Shown here piece by piece: positions 48,831-59,968 of a DNA stretch of 64,000 bases. A program made the translations under genes and the position numbers. The DNA is from Mesodorylaimus sp. YZB2_4 (Eukaryota; Nematoda; Enoplea; Dorylaimida; Dorylaimidae). The notes below the pieces were generated by a model. That model ran no database searches, was not told where the DNA came from, and saw only the letters and a program-made list of their open reading frames with translations. Position 1 is the first letter of the stretch. Every line of letters starts with the position of its first letter. The stretch is taken from assembly GCA_030248295.1 (NCBI GenBank), contig JASANH010001563.1:806001-870000 (forward strand). The letters are read 5' to 3'.

Positions 48831-49758
48831 GCCCAGGCAGCGGATGACGTTGCGAATGTTGACGAAGCACGGGTAGAGGCGAACAGCAGCAGACCGGATC
48901 GATGTAGGCGAGGGTGTGAATAGTGAATCAGCAAGCCGAAGCAAGCTGGAGTGATGGAGGAAAAAGTAAAGTATAAATCAAATTAGTCACGACGGCCGGA
49001 AATGAACTCGCCAAAATAGGACGTTCTAGATTGCTCTCCACATTTGGCACGCCTCCCTCGCTGTGGCGTGACCATTACACTGCCCGTAGTCGATGTGTGG
49101 CGACGTACGTCCAAGCACTTTGCACTGCTCTACCTTCTCGTATTGTAAAGTGGAAAACATACCGGATCTATTTCGTGAAACAGAGCCCTCCGCAGAAGTT
49201 TTGACATTAACCCTAAAAAATACCGTGCACCAGTCAATTCAGCAAATTCTTTAGTGCGCTGTAATGTGAGACTAAGAAGCAGACTCATCTGCTACAATAA
49301 TAGATTTTAACACCTGCATTCTCTGCAGTAGCCTATTTTTTAGCTGGGGGCCTAAAAAAGATGGGGTCTTTCAGCGAGCGCATGCATGCATTGCTGCAAG
49401 GTAAAAATATCGATTAGGGTACTTTAAATTTCCAATACCTGCCAAGTTTACGTCCAATCCACTGTTTCAACTTCTAAAGAGCTGTGGTACGCCCAAAAAA
49501 TCAATGATAATCCGATTATCAAGGAATTCGCCAATGGAAAACCGATTGGGGCTTTGAAAACAGGGCTAGGTATAAAGTGTACTTGAGCATCATCTTAGTC
49601 TGGTTACTGTAGTGCGCCCATGTTGCTACGCAACGTGGCTGCATTCTTTTTGGATAAAATTTGTTTTGTACTGTTGTTTTGCAATTCTCAGTTAAATCTT
49701 CTTGCCAAATTTATTTATCCGCCTTTTATTACCACGTTGTACAATTACTTTTGAAGGA

Positions 49759-52700
49759 ATGTCGATACAAAGTCGAACGTTCAGCGCTCCGCAATTGAGC
49801 CCCGCCAATTTCGCTCAACCGGCTCCTCCGACCAGTGGCTCTTCTGGCGTGAGCAGTTTCCAACAAAACTCTTCATCATCGTCCTTGAATTTCGTTTCGC
49901 CACCGTCGTCTACGATTTTCCATCGCAATCCGCCGCGGGATCCGTTTACGCTTTCGGCCCCACCGACTACAATCGTCTCAACTTTACCAGGGTCTGGCGG
50001 TTTATTCCTATCGGCTTCGGTCAACAGTCATACAGGTTTCCTGCCGACGAGGATTGGAGCCGCCAATGTAAGATTTTTACGCCTCATTTAAATAAGGAGA
50101 GTTTCAGATGGCGAGTTTTATTGGTTTTTCACTCTAGAAATCGGAAGCACCTACAATGAAGCCACCTAAACCACCAGAAAAGCCGTTGATGCCGTATATG
50201 CGATACAGCAGAAGGGTAAGTGGAATCTTGGACTCTTCACTAAGGTTAGGAAAGTCTCCAGCACAGCGCCACGCAACAAGGACCATTTGCGGAAGAGTCA
50301 TTTCTGTCCGGACCTTGTCATTGCTTGAGTTCAGTGGGCTCCAGGCCAGCATCGGCCGACCCAGGCCTAACACTTCCGACCCGACCCGACCCAACCCTGT
50401 CCGCCCCACCCGGGCCCACCCACCCACCCAAATCATTTTTCTCCCTTAAATTAATATTTAAAAAAATTTTTTTTTATAATTCATTCACACCAAAAATTTT
50501 TTTTAAAAATTTTTATCTATTTTTTTTTTTTTATATTTTTTTTTTTTTTATTTTTTTTAAAAAATTAAATTTTTTTATTTCGGTGGGCTCCAGGTCCTGC
50601 ATTCGGTCTAAAATCTGACCCAACCCAATTTTTCTCAGCCCCCGACCCAAACCCAGACCCTGAGTATCAGGAAACAATATTAGGACCCGCATTCGGCGGG
50701 ATTTAAAAAAACAAGGGTTTACCTGGGTATGGCTATTCGACCTAACCTAAACCAGAAATTTTAACTAGTCCACCCAGCCAAAACCCACGCCAACGGACAT
50801 ACAGTAACACCCAACCCAACTTAAATGCCCACCGGGTCTGGGTGGGTTTTGCTTCGGGACCCAATGCAGGACCCGCTCACAGCACAGCTCTAGGATCTCT
50901 GTGTAACACACTAATGTTCATGTCCATGTTCATGCTTTACCACATCACCAAACGCTTATGCGCACTCGAGGGTGAAGGGACACATTTTACACGAAATGAT
51001 TTACCGGCCCGCGAGTCGAACACTCGCCCGTAATTGCGCACCTGTCGTGGGAGGCAGACGCCTAACCCACCAGGACACGAGGCCGGTACCCGCGCTGTCA
51101 TTGGTTAGGTGTGGAGGCATCAACCTAGAGTGGGTCTGCCACACGAAGAAGATCTCAAGGTTAGGTTTGCATATCATTTTCCAAAATGTTTTAAAGTTTT
51201 GTTAAGTTTCCATCTTTTTGTATGTTTGAATTTTTTATCTGACATTTTAGATGTGGGAAAAAGTTCGTACATCGAATCCGGATTCCAAGTTATGGGATAT
51301 CGGTAAAATCATTGGTCAAATGTGGCGCGAGTTACCAGAGTCGGCGCGTCAAATTTACGTGGACGAATATGAAGCTGAGAAGCAGGAGTACGACAAGGCC
51401 TTGAAATCGTATCATAATTCACCTTCGTATCAAGCATTTTTGATGCAGAAGAATCGAAGTGGTAATTCCGTCAGTGAAGGCTGCAGATATTGTTGAATAG
51501 TGCTTTGTTCATTTAGGAAGGAGTGGAGAAAAGTCGAGCAGCGGAGTCAGTGAAAGCGGCGTCTATATTCAACCTGTGGATGAAGATGAAGGTGTTGTTG
51601 CAACAATCAATCTGACGCATTTGAACAAGCCTGATCATTTTTAGGCGATGTTGGACAATATTCCAACAGGCAAGTGGCTGCTTCACGATTCCATCGAAAT
51701 CATCGTTTGATGAAAGAAATCTTTGGCGAAACGCAAGTGCCCGATGCGAGGAATGTGATCACTGCTCAGCGCTTGGGTGTGTTGAAGAAGCAAGTCAATT
51801 CTTTGACACTACATCAGGTACAGTGATTTTTACATGAATGAACAAGGTTAAAGAAATTAAGTAACTACAATGTATTTCAGAATAAACTCGAGGAAGAACT
51901 GAAGCAGTTAGAGGCCAAATTCGAATCGAAAAAACGAAAAATGGACGAAGCGAGCACCCAATTTTCTTTTACCTTAAAAAAGGTGAGGCAATTTATGAAT
52001 GGTCTTTTTCAGCGGATGTTGTCAACAAGACGAATGTGGCGTTGTTTGTGTGAAAACTTATCGGAGTGCTTTTCGTTTAGATATGCTCCCATAAGATTGA
52101 CCCATTCGAAGCACTGGTCGAACGATCGAAAGCTCATTTGCTTAGTGCGTATGAGCAATATAAACTGCAAGAGCAGAAACAACGAGAAAAGTAAGCTTTG
52201 AATTTAAATTTTTGCGGTGCATGTTTTTGTAAGCTGGTAGTATATTTACTGTAGATTACTCAACGAATCATCTCAAAACCAAGTAGCACAACCAGTCGCT
52301 GATCTGCAACCGCCCTCATCTTCGACAACGAATGGAGAAATTGCAGGAAATGATGAAGCTGGTGGGGCAGACTGACTGACAATTGTGTTTTCCAGCGAAT
52401 CTCTTGTTTGTTTTGCAGACGCGTACCAAAAACAACAAAATCAGGATACTCTAGAAATATCTTCGAGCGACAGTGCTTCCAAATCAAATGGCCAGCACCA
52501 GCCTGACGCTGAAACTTTTGACGAATCGAAATTGGAAGACGGTTCAGAAGATACATCGAAGTCTGGCGAGGGTGACAAAATATTGGAGTCGACCGTCAGG
52601 ATTGCAGTGGAAGAAACAGGACGAGACGAGAAGGAAGAGCGGGGAGTCAGTGGGGCGCAAGATGACGATGATAAGAATAACGAGGTGGCAACGAGCAAGG

Positions 52701-52804
52701 AAGAAGAGGAGAATAAAGTGGTCGAAAAAGAAGAGGAATGCAAAACTGACACAAATCACGATGCTCCGATGGACGACAGCAGTGAGAATTCGCAGGAAGC
52801 GTGA
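49759..52804 (+). CDS. SMARCE1: SMARCE1/BAF57 subunit of SWI/SNF, HMG-box protein
   Basis: Nine exons (49759-50067, 50138-50215, 51251-51461, 51517-51591, 51645-51817, 51881-51982, 52081-52190, 52255-52361, 52419-52804) give 516 residues. A Ser/Pro-rich N-terminus of about 100 residues precedes KPPEKPLMPYMRYSRR and the HMG box (DSKLWDIGKIIGQMWRELPE), ending YHNSPSYQAF as in animal BAF57. Then come the conserved SRFHRNHRLMKEIF block, a coiled coil (KLEEELKQLEAKFESKKRKM), the kinesin-like helical region and a long acidic Glu/Asp-rich tail ending in TGA. Known role: DNA-bending subunit of the BAF/SWI-SNF chromatin remodeller in the nucleus. Intron 2 (over 1 kb) is filled with low-complexity sequence and a SINE. 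It is divergent from the galectin gene about 1 kb away. Confidence 0.93.
50340..50860. repeat. Low-complexity GACCC-type and A/T homopolymer tract in SMARCE1 intron 2
   Basis: Degenerate GACCCGACCC repeats flank a stretch (about 50455-50580) made almost only of A and T homopolymers. Confidence 0.75.
50905..51110 (-). repeat. tRNA-derived SINE (family A), longer copy
   Basis: The reverse strand has GTGGGTTAGGCGTCTGCCTC (A-box side) and GAGTGTTCGACTCGCGGGCC (B-box side), then the shared body. Same family as 1485-1640. Confidence 0.7.
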
Positions 52805-53250
52805 AGGTGGGATCAGTTACGACGAGTTAGACCCGCCTGCCTTAGTAAGGGAAGGAGTCATGTAGGCATGCGGAAGGTATGTAGCACGCGCACTGATTGT
52901 CGATTGCAGTGTTGAATATCTATTTTGGCTGTGGTCATGTTATTTGGCTGCGGTGACTTGTGTGCAGGCTTGATTGTTTGAGCAGCTGTTGAAAGGCTTT
53001 CTCCAATAAGTGGGCTTGATGTCGGGGTGGATGTCATAAATTCAAGGTTGTGCTGGCTGTGTTATCGATTTTGTGCAGGGCTGCGGACTGTTGATATGGT
53101 GATTGTTGGTTGATCGAGTCGTGGGAAACAGGGACGTATTGTATTGGGGTGTCTGTCAAGTATAAAATGTGGGCCATGGACGTCGAAGAGTCTTGGATGA
53201 GTTGATGTACTGGTTCCTTGGACGATTCATCGGCTCGGTTAGACCTAGTC

Positions 53251-53261
53251 TTTCGTTTCAG
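53251..53261 (+). promoter_or_regulatory. Unpaired 3' splice acceptor before the PPCS start
   Basis: TTTCGTTTCAG lies 30 bases before the PPCS ATG with no matching donor I can identify. It is either a 5' leader intron or a spliced-leader addition site. Confidence 0.4.
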
Positions 53262-53291
53262 TCAGGAGCGTGAGCGCTTTCTAATAAGGCG

Positions 53292-55871
53292 ATGGAAGAA
53301 TTCGAGTTGGCGTCTGATCGAAGGGAGAAGGTAGAACCGCAACTGATGATCTTTTTGGACAAGCATGTTTCGGAGGGGCGGAAGGTGGTGTTGATCACGG
53401 TGAGGGGTGGCTAGGGTCACTGAGACTGAGGTGACCTCTTTTTGGTTGTAGTCTGGTGGGACGACTGTACCTTTGGAGAAGCATACGGTGCGCTTTATTG
53501 ACAACTTCAGTGCCGGCACGCGAGGAGCTGCTTCTGCTGAGTAAGTCGTAATGAAGGATAGGACCTTGTTTGCATTTTAAGGGGACTGTTGGCCAGCATC
53601 GACCAAACCGAAAGGTGGATCCGATCCGACTGCTGGATCGGCCAGATCGGCAACTAAAATATTCCGCGCTTTATCTTCTGGAAAGTGATAGGATGTGGCA
53701 CATTACGATTAGAAAATCCCATTTACTCTTAAATCAGCATTTGATCCCGCTTCTGGCGCTAGTTGTTCTCCTGTGTTGTTTGGAGTGGTCTGACAGAGAG
53801 TGACAGCGAGGAAACAGAGCAGGCTGGTGAGGGGAGTGTTAAATACGTCCGTCATCTCCATCAATCTTTCATTTTGTGAAGCTGATCGGCTGGATCGGGA
53901 TCCAGGCCTGGGGTCGGATCAGTCGCTGGACTGTTGGCTTCGCCTGTTGTCGTCCAGATGCTGCTGGCCATGATACCTCCGGTGGAGATGCAAGAAGGAA
54001 GCTGTCGTGTGGAATTGTCGCCGCACAGTCTGGCTTATCTTACCGTGACTGCTGGTCAGTTATAGGCGAAACTTAGGAAAACTGCGGCGACACGGGGCCT
54101 CATTCCAAGTCGACCATCCGTTCATTCGCTTGAAAAGAATGTTAATGGGTGTCGATAGTCCAAAAAATAGAAGCGCTTTTGACATTTTCTCCTGACTCCA
54201 GCCTCGCTCTGGGAATGCGTCGAAGTTGCGCTCCCCCTGCGGCCTCCTGTTCAGGGTTACTGCAGTAATATAAGGGGCCAGTGGAAAGCCTGTGAAACCG
54301 GCCCCAATTACGCGTACACCCTGGCTATAGCTGCCCTCTTCTTTTCAGGTATTTCCTTCGGGCAGGCTATGCTGTCATTTTCTTGCACCGCCACAACAGT
54401 CTGGTACCCTTCGACAGACATTTCCGAAAGGGCAATAACATCATCGGTCTGCTGAAATTGGGGCAAGATGGTCAGTCGGTGGAAGGTGAGAGGTCAGGTC
54501 TGCAGCTTGGCTTGCCCCAACTGTCCATGGCTGGTACCTGCCATCAGTGTCGGGACCACTGTCGTCTAGTAGCGGGTTCTATCCTATCTGGGGCCCCTGT
54601 GGACTGCTCACGTGCTCCTGTTTCTCTAGTGGACCAGTCGAAGATGCCCGACGCCGTAAGCGTAGTCACAGAGTTTCTCAATGTTCAGCGGGATCAGCGG
54701 CTTTTAGCCATCGATTTCATCACCTTGCACGATTATCTTTCGTTACTACGATTCGTAAGCGAGAGACTGAAACCTCTGCGACGACGAGCCCTGGTCTACT
54801 TGGCGGCCGCGGTGTCCGACTTCTTTATTCCTACGCACGAGCTGGTGGCTAGATTTTTGGTCCCTCTGCTGCTTGATCCCGATGACTTCTCATGTCGTCC
54901 TTTTTAGGCTGTCCATAAGATTCAGTCGTCCGATGGTCCGTTGAACTTGCAGTTGAAATTGACACCAAAAATGTTGAAGCCGTTCGTCATTCAAGTTGTG
55001 CCCGAGGCTTATGTGGTCTCTTTCAAGGTGAGGCGGTCAACTGTAACGTTAGACCTTTAGAGTGCTGCCTGTCCCCTCGCCTGGATCTTGGTAGCTCTAC
55101 AGTCCTTGCTGTGTACCTTGACTTGGACATCATGGCGCCGGTCCAAAATCTGCCCTTTGATAAAGCCAGTTTAGAGAACTATCAAGGATTTTCCTTTTCA
55201 GCTTGAAACGAATCCGGATATTTTGGAGAAGAAAGCCAGAAGTTCGCTGAAGGGTTACCATCATCAGGTATGGAATTTGAGAGTGCTAGCTAGCAAGTTG
55301 TGTTCAATCTGATACTGGAGTCGCGATAGCTCAGGTTTGGCTAAGGTGTTGACTCCGTATAGAGCCAACAACCCTGACTGGTTGGGGCGGTAGTTTCGTG
55401 AGTTTGTCGCTGGTTTAACACACCTGGATCATCCAGGGCCAGCGAACCATGGGAGAGGACAGGAAACGAGAGGGCTAAGTCTCGAGCATCACTCAAGTTC
55501 CTTTCCCGCCCCTTGAACTGATGATCAGCTGCAGGCTAGGCTGGAAGTCGCGAGGAGACTGGACTTGCCGGTGGAATCGAGGCAGTCATGTTCTCGATTC
55601 CATGCTAGATCTTGAGTACCTTCCTTGAGACGTACAGTAGGGCCTATCATGGCGTCCCATCTGCATGTGACTTATCTCTCACCATTTCTGCTTGCAGTTG
55701 GTCATTGGCAACATCCTGGATCGTCGAAAATACGAAGTATTCTTTGTCACCGCGAACTCGTTCGAGTCGATCGTCATCCCAGAATCGGAACGTGAGGATG
55801 GCAAGACGGAGATCGAACAGAAGATTATCGATCGATTGGTCAAGTTACACGCCGAGCATTGCTCAGAGTAG
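53292..55871 (+). CDS. PPCS: Phosphopantothenate-cysteine ligase
   Basis: Seven exons (53292-53399, 53452-53540, 54349-54485, 54630-54844, 54908-55027, 55202-55267, 55698-55871) give 302 residues, close to the 311 of human PPCS. Key blocks: [49 protein letters not shown], a [12 protein letters not shown] junction and VIGNILDRR. These are the nucleotide-binding and substrate loops of eukaryotic CoaB. It joins 4'-phosphopantothenate to cysteine, the second step of coenzyme A synthesis, in the cytosol. It follows SMARCE1 on the same strand with 488 bases between stop and start. Intron 2 (about 800 bases) contains repeated GATCGG motifs. Confidence 0.93.
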
Positions 55872-57510
55872 GGATCGGATTTGGTAGGCACGAGGTTAGA
55901 GTCTGGATATTGTGATCTTTACGTTTCGTACTCTTTTGATAATTACCAAGATTACGTAGTTTAGGAATAGGTCGTGTGCAAGGCTCAGCCATTCCGTATA
56001 ATAAACTATGGTGACTCGTGGTCAAGCCGATGCGATACCAAAGCACGCACTGCAGCGCTGGACGCAGCAAAGTGAGGGGTGCTAGATGCTGATCATCAGG
56101 TTGGAGCGGGTCTGGAGTCACTTGCTAGAAACTTGTATCAAGGATGTAGGGCGCAGACAGCAGATCACGGCACTCTTGTACTTTGGTCCCTTAACGTGCA
56201 GTCTGTCTTTTCCCGTAGGGTTAGGCTTAGTGCTTGGGTTCAGGCTTAGGTTATTCTTAGTTACATGGCATAGAGCTTAGGCTTAGGTAAGAAGCTCAAT
56301 AACATCCGTGGGGGCCCAAGTACAGGAACGCCCAGATCACGCCCAATTAGTGGTGAAGTGCGAGTTGCACTGTCCTATGCCCGAACCCTTGTAACGGTCT
56401 CCCCGGATTGCTTATCCAGTTCTCCCTGCCTGTGTACTGTAGCAATGGCCACATGCCCTGGTTCCTCGCTGCTTCTGCATCCAAGGTAGTAAGTGTCGCC
56501 TTGTAGCAGTGGAAGTCAATTGAGTGAAATGGGCGACAGAAGACAAAACACTTATATCTGGCCCAAAGCATAGAATCAAATACGTGCGGAGTGCTCCCAA
56601 GGGCTCCCAAAAGATGTTATGACCGCCTCCTCCCTGTCCTGGTCTCAGAGCACAGAATATCACAAAGAGAACAGGTTCTAGACAAGGAAACTAAGGATAC
56701 CTAGGCACCTACAAATCTGTACCTTGACCTATCAAAGAAACCTGTCCCACTAGTGCCATTCGACAGTAAAAAAGGCTCAACGAGAAACCTTTCTCGAGAG
56801 TGAGTACATGGCCTCGCTTTGTGGTCACTTCTTATCGCTGCATATCAACACCACACTTCGCACAAGGCATCAGAAGTTTAATATCGACTCGATCACCGCG
56901 ATGTTATCACTGGCACACACCACTCTGCAAGACTGACAATAAAACAAAGGATAAGTGTACGCCTTGTGCCTTGTGTTCCCAACGATCGTCTAGGCCTGGC
57001 CCAGGATTGTCATCTCCACGTTCACTACACTAAAAGCGTACGTGCCCCTTAACACTGATGTGGTAAAACATGAACATCGTCTAAGCTAACGTAAAAAAAC
57101 CGCTCACACAACAAAAACCGAGCGAAATAGGATCACGATAAAGCCACAAATACTAAAATATGTGCGATGCTGATTCTCACAAAAATGTAACTCAATCCCG
57201 CTTCCGCGTAACATAGTTCTACATTTACATTTGAAACATGCCTTCATTGGCACGGAAAAACTGGTCTGGTCGTACACTCGTATTGGCAGCGTGTATTCTT
57301 CTGCAATAAGTTGGGAGTTCAAAAAGTTTGTAGCCTGAATACCTTGCACGTTGAGCTGCAGCACCAAACTTGTAATTTACACTGCCCCTCACCCTACGAG
57401 TACAAGCCAAGACTATCATCCTGCCACACACATCCAATCACACGCGTGTGCCTTTTGCGACCCAAGTCGTACCTATCTGCATATCAGGAGAAAATTATGA
57501 AGGAGACAAC
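55872..57510. other. Intergenic, no gene recognised
   Basis: Only short frames; the TTAGGC-rich stretch at 56215-56290 is described separately. A plus-strand frame from 57311 has no splice or domain support. Confidence 0.4.
56215..56290 (+). repeat. Degenerate interstitial TTAGGC repeat
   Basis: About five TTAGGC or TTAGGT units with interruptions (GGGTTAGGCTTAG, AGGCTTAGGTTA, GCTTAGGCTTAGG). TTAGGC is the nematode telomere unit; arthropods mostly use TTAGG and vertebrates TTAGGG. Confidence 0.5.
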
Positions 57511-57620
57511 ATGGTGGGGGAATCGTCACAGCGGGGGAAACGTCGCATGTCTCAGTGAGTCGATTCGTGGGGGAATCGTCTCAGTGGGGGAAACGACCAA
57601 GTGGGGGAATCGTCACGGGA
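57511..57620 (+). repeat. Tandem GTGGGGGAATCGTC units
   Basis: Several copies of GTGGGGGAATCGTC and the related CGGGGGAAACG, evenly spaced. They look like sub-terminal repeats of a DNA transposon end, but no partner end was found. Confidence 0.6.
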
Positions 57621-57828
57621 CCGAAAAAACACAGGCAACGAATTCCACTTCAACTCCCACCGACCGATTGCCCTATCGTTTCCCCATCCAGTTAATTTGC
57701 GCTGGAGTCTCGTACCAAACAGCTGTCTGGATCCCATTGCTTTGCTATAAGCACAAGATCTTACTAGACAAACGCCCGTAGCTGGCGTAGAGGCTCGTCT
57801 GGCAATCGATCCTCTGCACGGGGGCCGG

Positions 57829-59811
57829 TGTCATGACATAATGCGTCCGGCCGGACTCATTATGACGTCATAATGAGTCCGAGGGTGTCATAATGCGTCC
57901 GGGTGGCTCAAAAGCAACTAAGTCGATCCAAATGTAGAATGTACTGTCGTAACATCATATATCATACCATATATCATCAAAACAAAGCAAAAGTCACCAT
58001 GAATACAAAGGCACGAAATGATGCAAACGATTGACAATAAAAATCGCTTCATGTCGGCGGAGGACTCTTCCGTACTGTCGTAACATCATATATCATTAAA
58101 ACAAAGCAAAAGTCACCATTTATACAAAGGCGCGAAATGATGCGAACGATTGACAATAAAAATCGCTTCATCGGACGAACGAATCTTCGGCTTGAACTGG
58201 ACCCAAGCAAACCCACTGACCTGTGGACCGTAACACCAAATTTCGGTCTCCAATACATCCGCAGCAACTTGCAACTCGACATCTGAGCCCCACGAGTGAT
58301 TCTCTCGCATCTTTGTCTTTTGGAAGTAGTCCTCGGCGGGCTGTTGCAGGTATCGGCTTTCGTTCTGGCTGATTTCATCGCAGATCAATTTGCGAAGAGC
58401 CAAATGATGTTCCTCGGAATTGGTAATAACATGACTCAAGGTTCGGAACAGACAGTTGCCATCGCCTTTGATCTCTGTCGTCGGTTGAGGTGGGGCATTG
58501 ATGGCGGATCGATTTTTCGGCTTGAGTTTTCGTCGTGTGCTGTCGCACGTAAAGCCAAGTTTTCGGGATGTGTGACGCATCCAGGCAGCAGAAGCTGGCG
58601 CAAAGCTGAATTCTTTGGGAGCTGACTGACTTTCGGCGACGAAGACGACATCATTTTCCTTCTCTTCTTCGTTCTCCAGGCGCGGACGTTTGGCCTGTGG
58701 GGGACCAGTTATTGCAGCTGCAGCAGTAAGCACGGGGTCGCTTCTTTCCTTCGGATTAGGAAGTCCATCTCGAACAAATCGCTTTAAGTCACGGCTGTTG
58801 ACCTTCTGCGCCAAAAGGCTTCCCGTTGCAGGATCTTTCAATCGATAGACGCCCTTGCCGATAGATTCTTGAATGATGTACGGGCCCTTGTACCGTGGTG
58901 TCACCTTGTCTCTTTGCCTTGTCTCTCGCCGACGATCGTACTTGAGGACTTCATCGCCGATGTCGTAGTACGTTCCCTGATGCTTCGCATCAAACTGTCT
59001 TTTCTGGGTGTCCTGAGCCGCTTTGAGGTTCTTCAGGCCTTCATCACGCGTCTGGACAACCTTCTCATTGATTTCTTTCATGCGCCGAGCGATAGATTCT
59101 TGCAGATTCCCAGCAGGATCCAAACCGTCGCAAACTGGAACGTCGAGTTCGACAGGGAGACGTGGCTTCGTGGCGAAAAGCATTTCGAAAGGTGAGATCT
59201 TGGTCGACGACTGATTCGAGACGCGGTACGCAAACAGTACGGGGTCCAGGTGCCGATCCCAATCGTTGTGCCCAGCCCGCTGTGTGTACTCTCCAAAATG
59301 TTCTTCTTCTCGGCTTCACCAACGACAACAAGAGCGGCTTCGTCAATCCTTTCCTTCTCAGTCTTCTGGTTCTCGCTTTTCTTACTGACTAAAGAAACGG
59401 CCTCAACAATCATTAAAACCCAAACCTGGAATTTCAAAACACCCACCTTCTCTTAAATGATAAAGTGTTCGTCCATTCTTCAAAACGAAAGCTTTGGCAC
59501 TACGGCGGAGGTTTCTTTTTTCGTTATCCGTTGCTCCTTCTGGATACTTTCCATCGGCCAAATAAGAAACGATCTTATCCCTTTTGGACAGCTCCATTGG
59601 ACTGAGAATATTCAACACAGACACCTCAGCCGACAAATCAAGCGCCTTTGTCCAGGTCTTTGTTCTCAACACTGACCCCGGACGCAATATGATTGCCTCG
59701 GACGCATTATGATGACCGCTGGCCAATCATAATGCGTCCGGCCGGACTCATTATGACGTCATACTGAGTCCGGCCGGACGCTTTATGATGAGGACGCATT
59801 ATGACGGGACA
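57829..59811 (-). mobile_element. Ginger-type DNA transposon, internally deleted copy
   Basis: The element of 1,983 bases starts TGTCATGACATAATGCGTCC and ends with the near-inverse (the other end, read inward, is TGTCCCGTCATAATGCGTCC). Both ends carry further CATAATGCGTCC and GACTCATTATGACGTCAT units. It is flanked by CCGG on both sides (57825-57828 and 59812-59815) and splits a repeat whose empty form is at 5320-5440. It encodes, on the minus strand, an H2C2 zinc-binding piece, the end of a Gypsy-like integrase and an OTU protease domain. TGT ends, short target duplication, integrase plus OTU is the published signature of Ginger1 elements. Terminal repeats are inverted, not direct, so it is not an LTR element. 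Confidence 0.8.
58113..59183 (-). CDS. Ginger integrase C-terminus fused to OTU cysteine protease domain
   Basis: Open frame of 356 codons; the coding sequence reaches back in frame to about 59300. First comes the end of the integrase: WDRHLDPVLFAYRVSNQSST, then SPFEMLFATKPRLP. A chromodomain-like/GPY-type segment follows (DIGDEVLKYDRR, RYKGPYIIQESIGKGVYRL). The last 125 residues are an OTU domain with GDGNCLFR (catalytic Asp and Cys) and a final SHHFAPLY (catalytic His). OTU proteases remove ubiquitin; in transposons the role is unknown. The integrase core with its D, D and E residues is missing. An upstream frame (59726-59403) keeps the zinc-binding H2C2-type part (KYPEGATDNEKRNLRRSAK), so the centre of the gene was deleted and frames no longer join. 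Not able to transpose by itself. Confidence 0.75.
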   Translation of the reverse strand: MLFATKPRLPVELDVPVCDGLDPAGNLQESIARRMKEINEKVVQTRDEGLKNLKAAQDTQKRQFDAKHQGTYYDIGDEVLKYDRRRETRQRDKVTPRYKGPYIIQESIGKGVYRLKDPATGSLLAQKVNSRDLKRFVRDGLPNPKERSDPVLTAAAAITGPPQAKRPRLENEEEKENDVVFVAESQSAPKEFSFAPASAAWMRHTSRKLGFTCDSTRRKLKPKNRSAINAPPQPTTEIKGDGNCLFRTLSHVITNSEEHHLALRKLICDEISQNESRYLQQPAEDYFQKTKMRENHSWGSDVELQVAADVLETEIWCYGPQVSGFAWVQFKPKIRSSDEAIFIVNRSHHFAPLYKW

Positions 59812-59890
59812 CCGGCAGCTGGGAGCGTCACCCGTCAGGGTAATGTTTGCCACGGACTACTTGGGTCGGAAGACTTGGTTGGTTTTTGGC
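59812..59890 (+). repeat. Right half of the dispersed repeat split by the Ginger element
   Basis: CCGGCAGCTGGGAGC through GTCGGAAGACTTGGTTGG matches 5352-5430. The left half is at 57781-57828. Confidence 0.75.
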
Positions 59891-59968
59891 GCGGTGCAAT
59901 AGCTCCACCGGTCACACGTCAGTAATAAGGACCCAGACTTATCAGACTGGTCAAAATTGCCAACGTAC

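Noticed and set aside
57511-57620. A CRISPR-like array
   Set aside because: Short G-rich tandem units with almost no spacers in a eukaryotic genome; transposon sub-terminal repeats explain them better.
57829-59811. A Gypsy LTR retrotransposon
   Set aside because: The integrase is Gypsy-like, but ends are inverted not direct, there is no reverse transcriptase or gag frame, and an OTU domain is fused, which fits Ginger DNA transposons.
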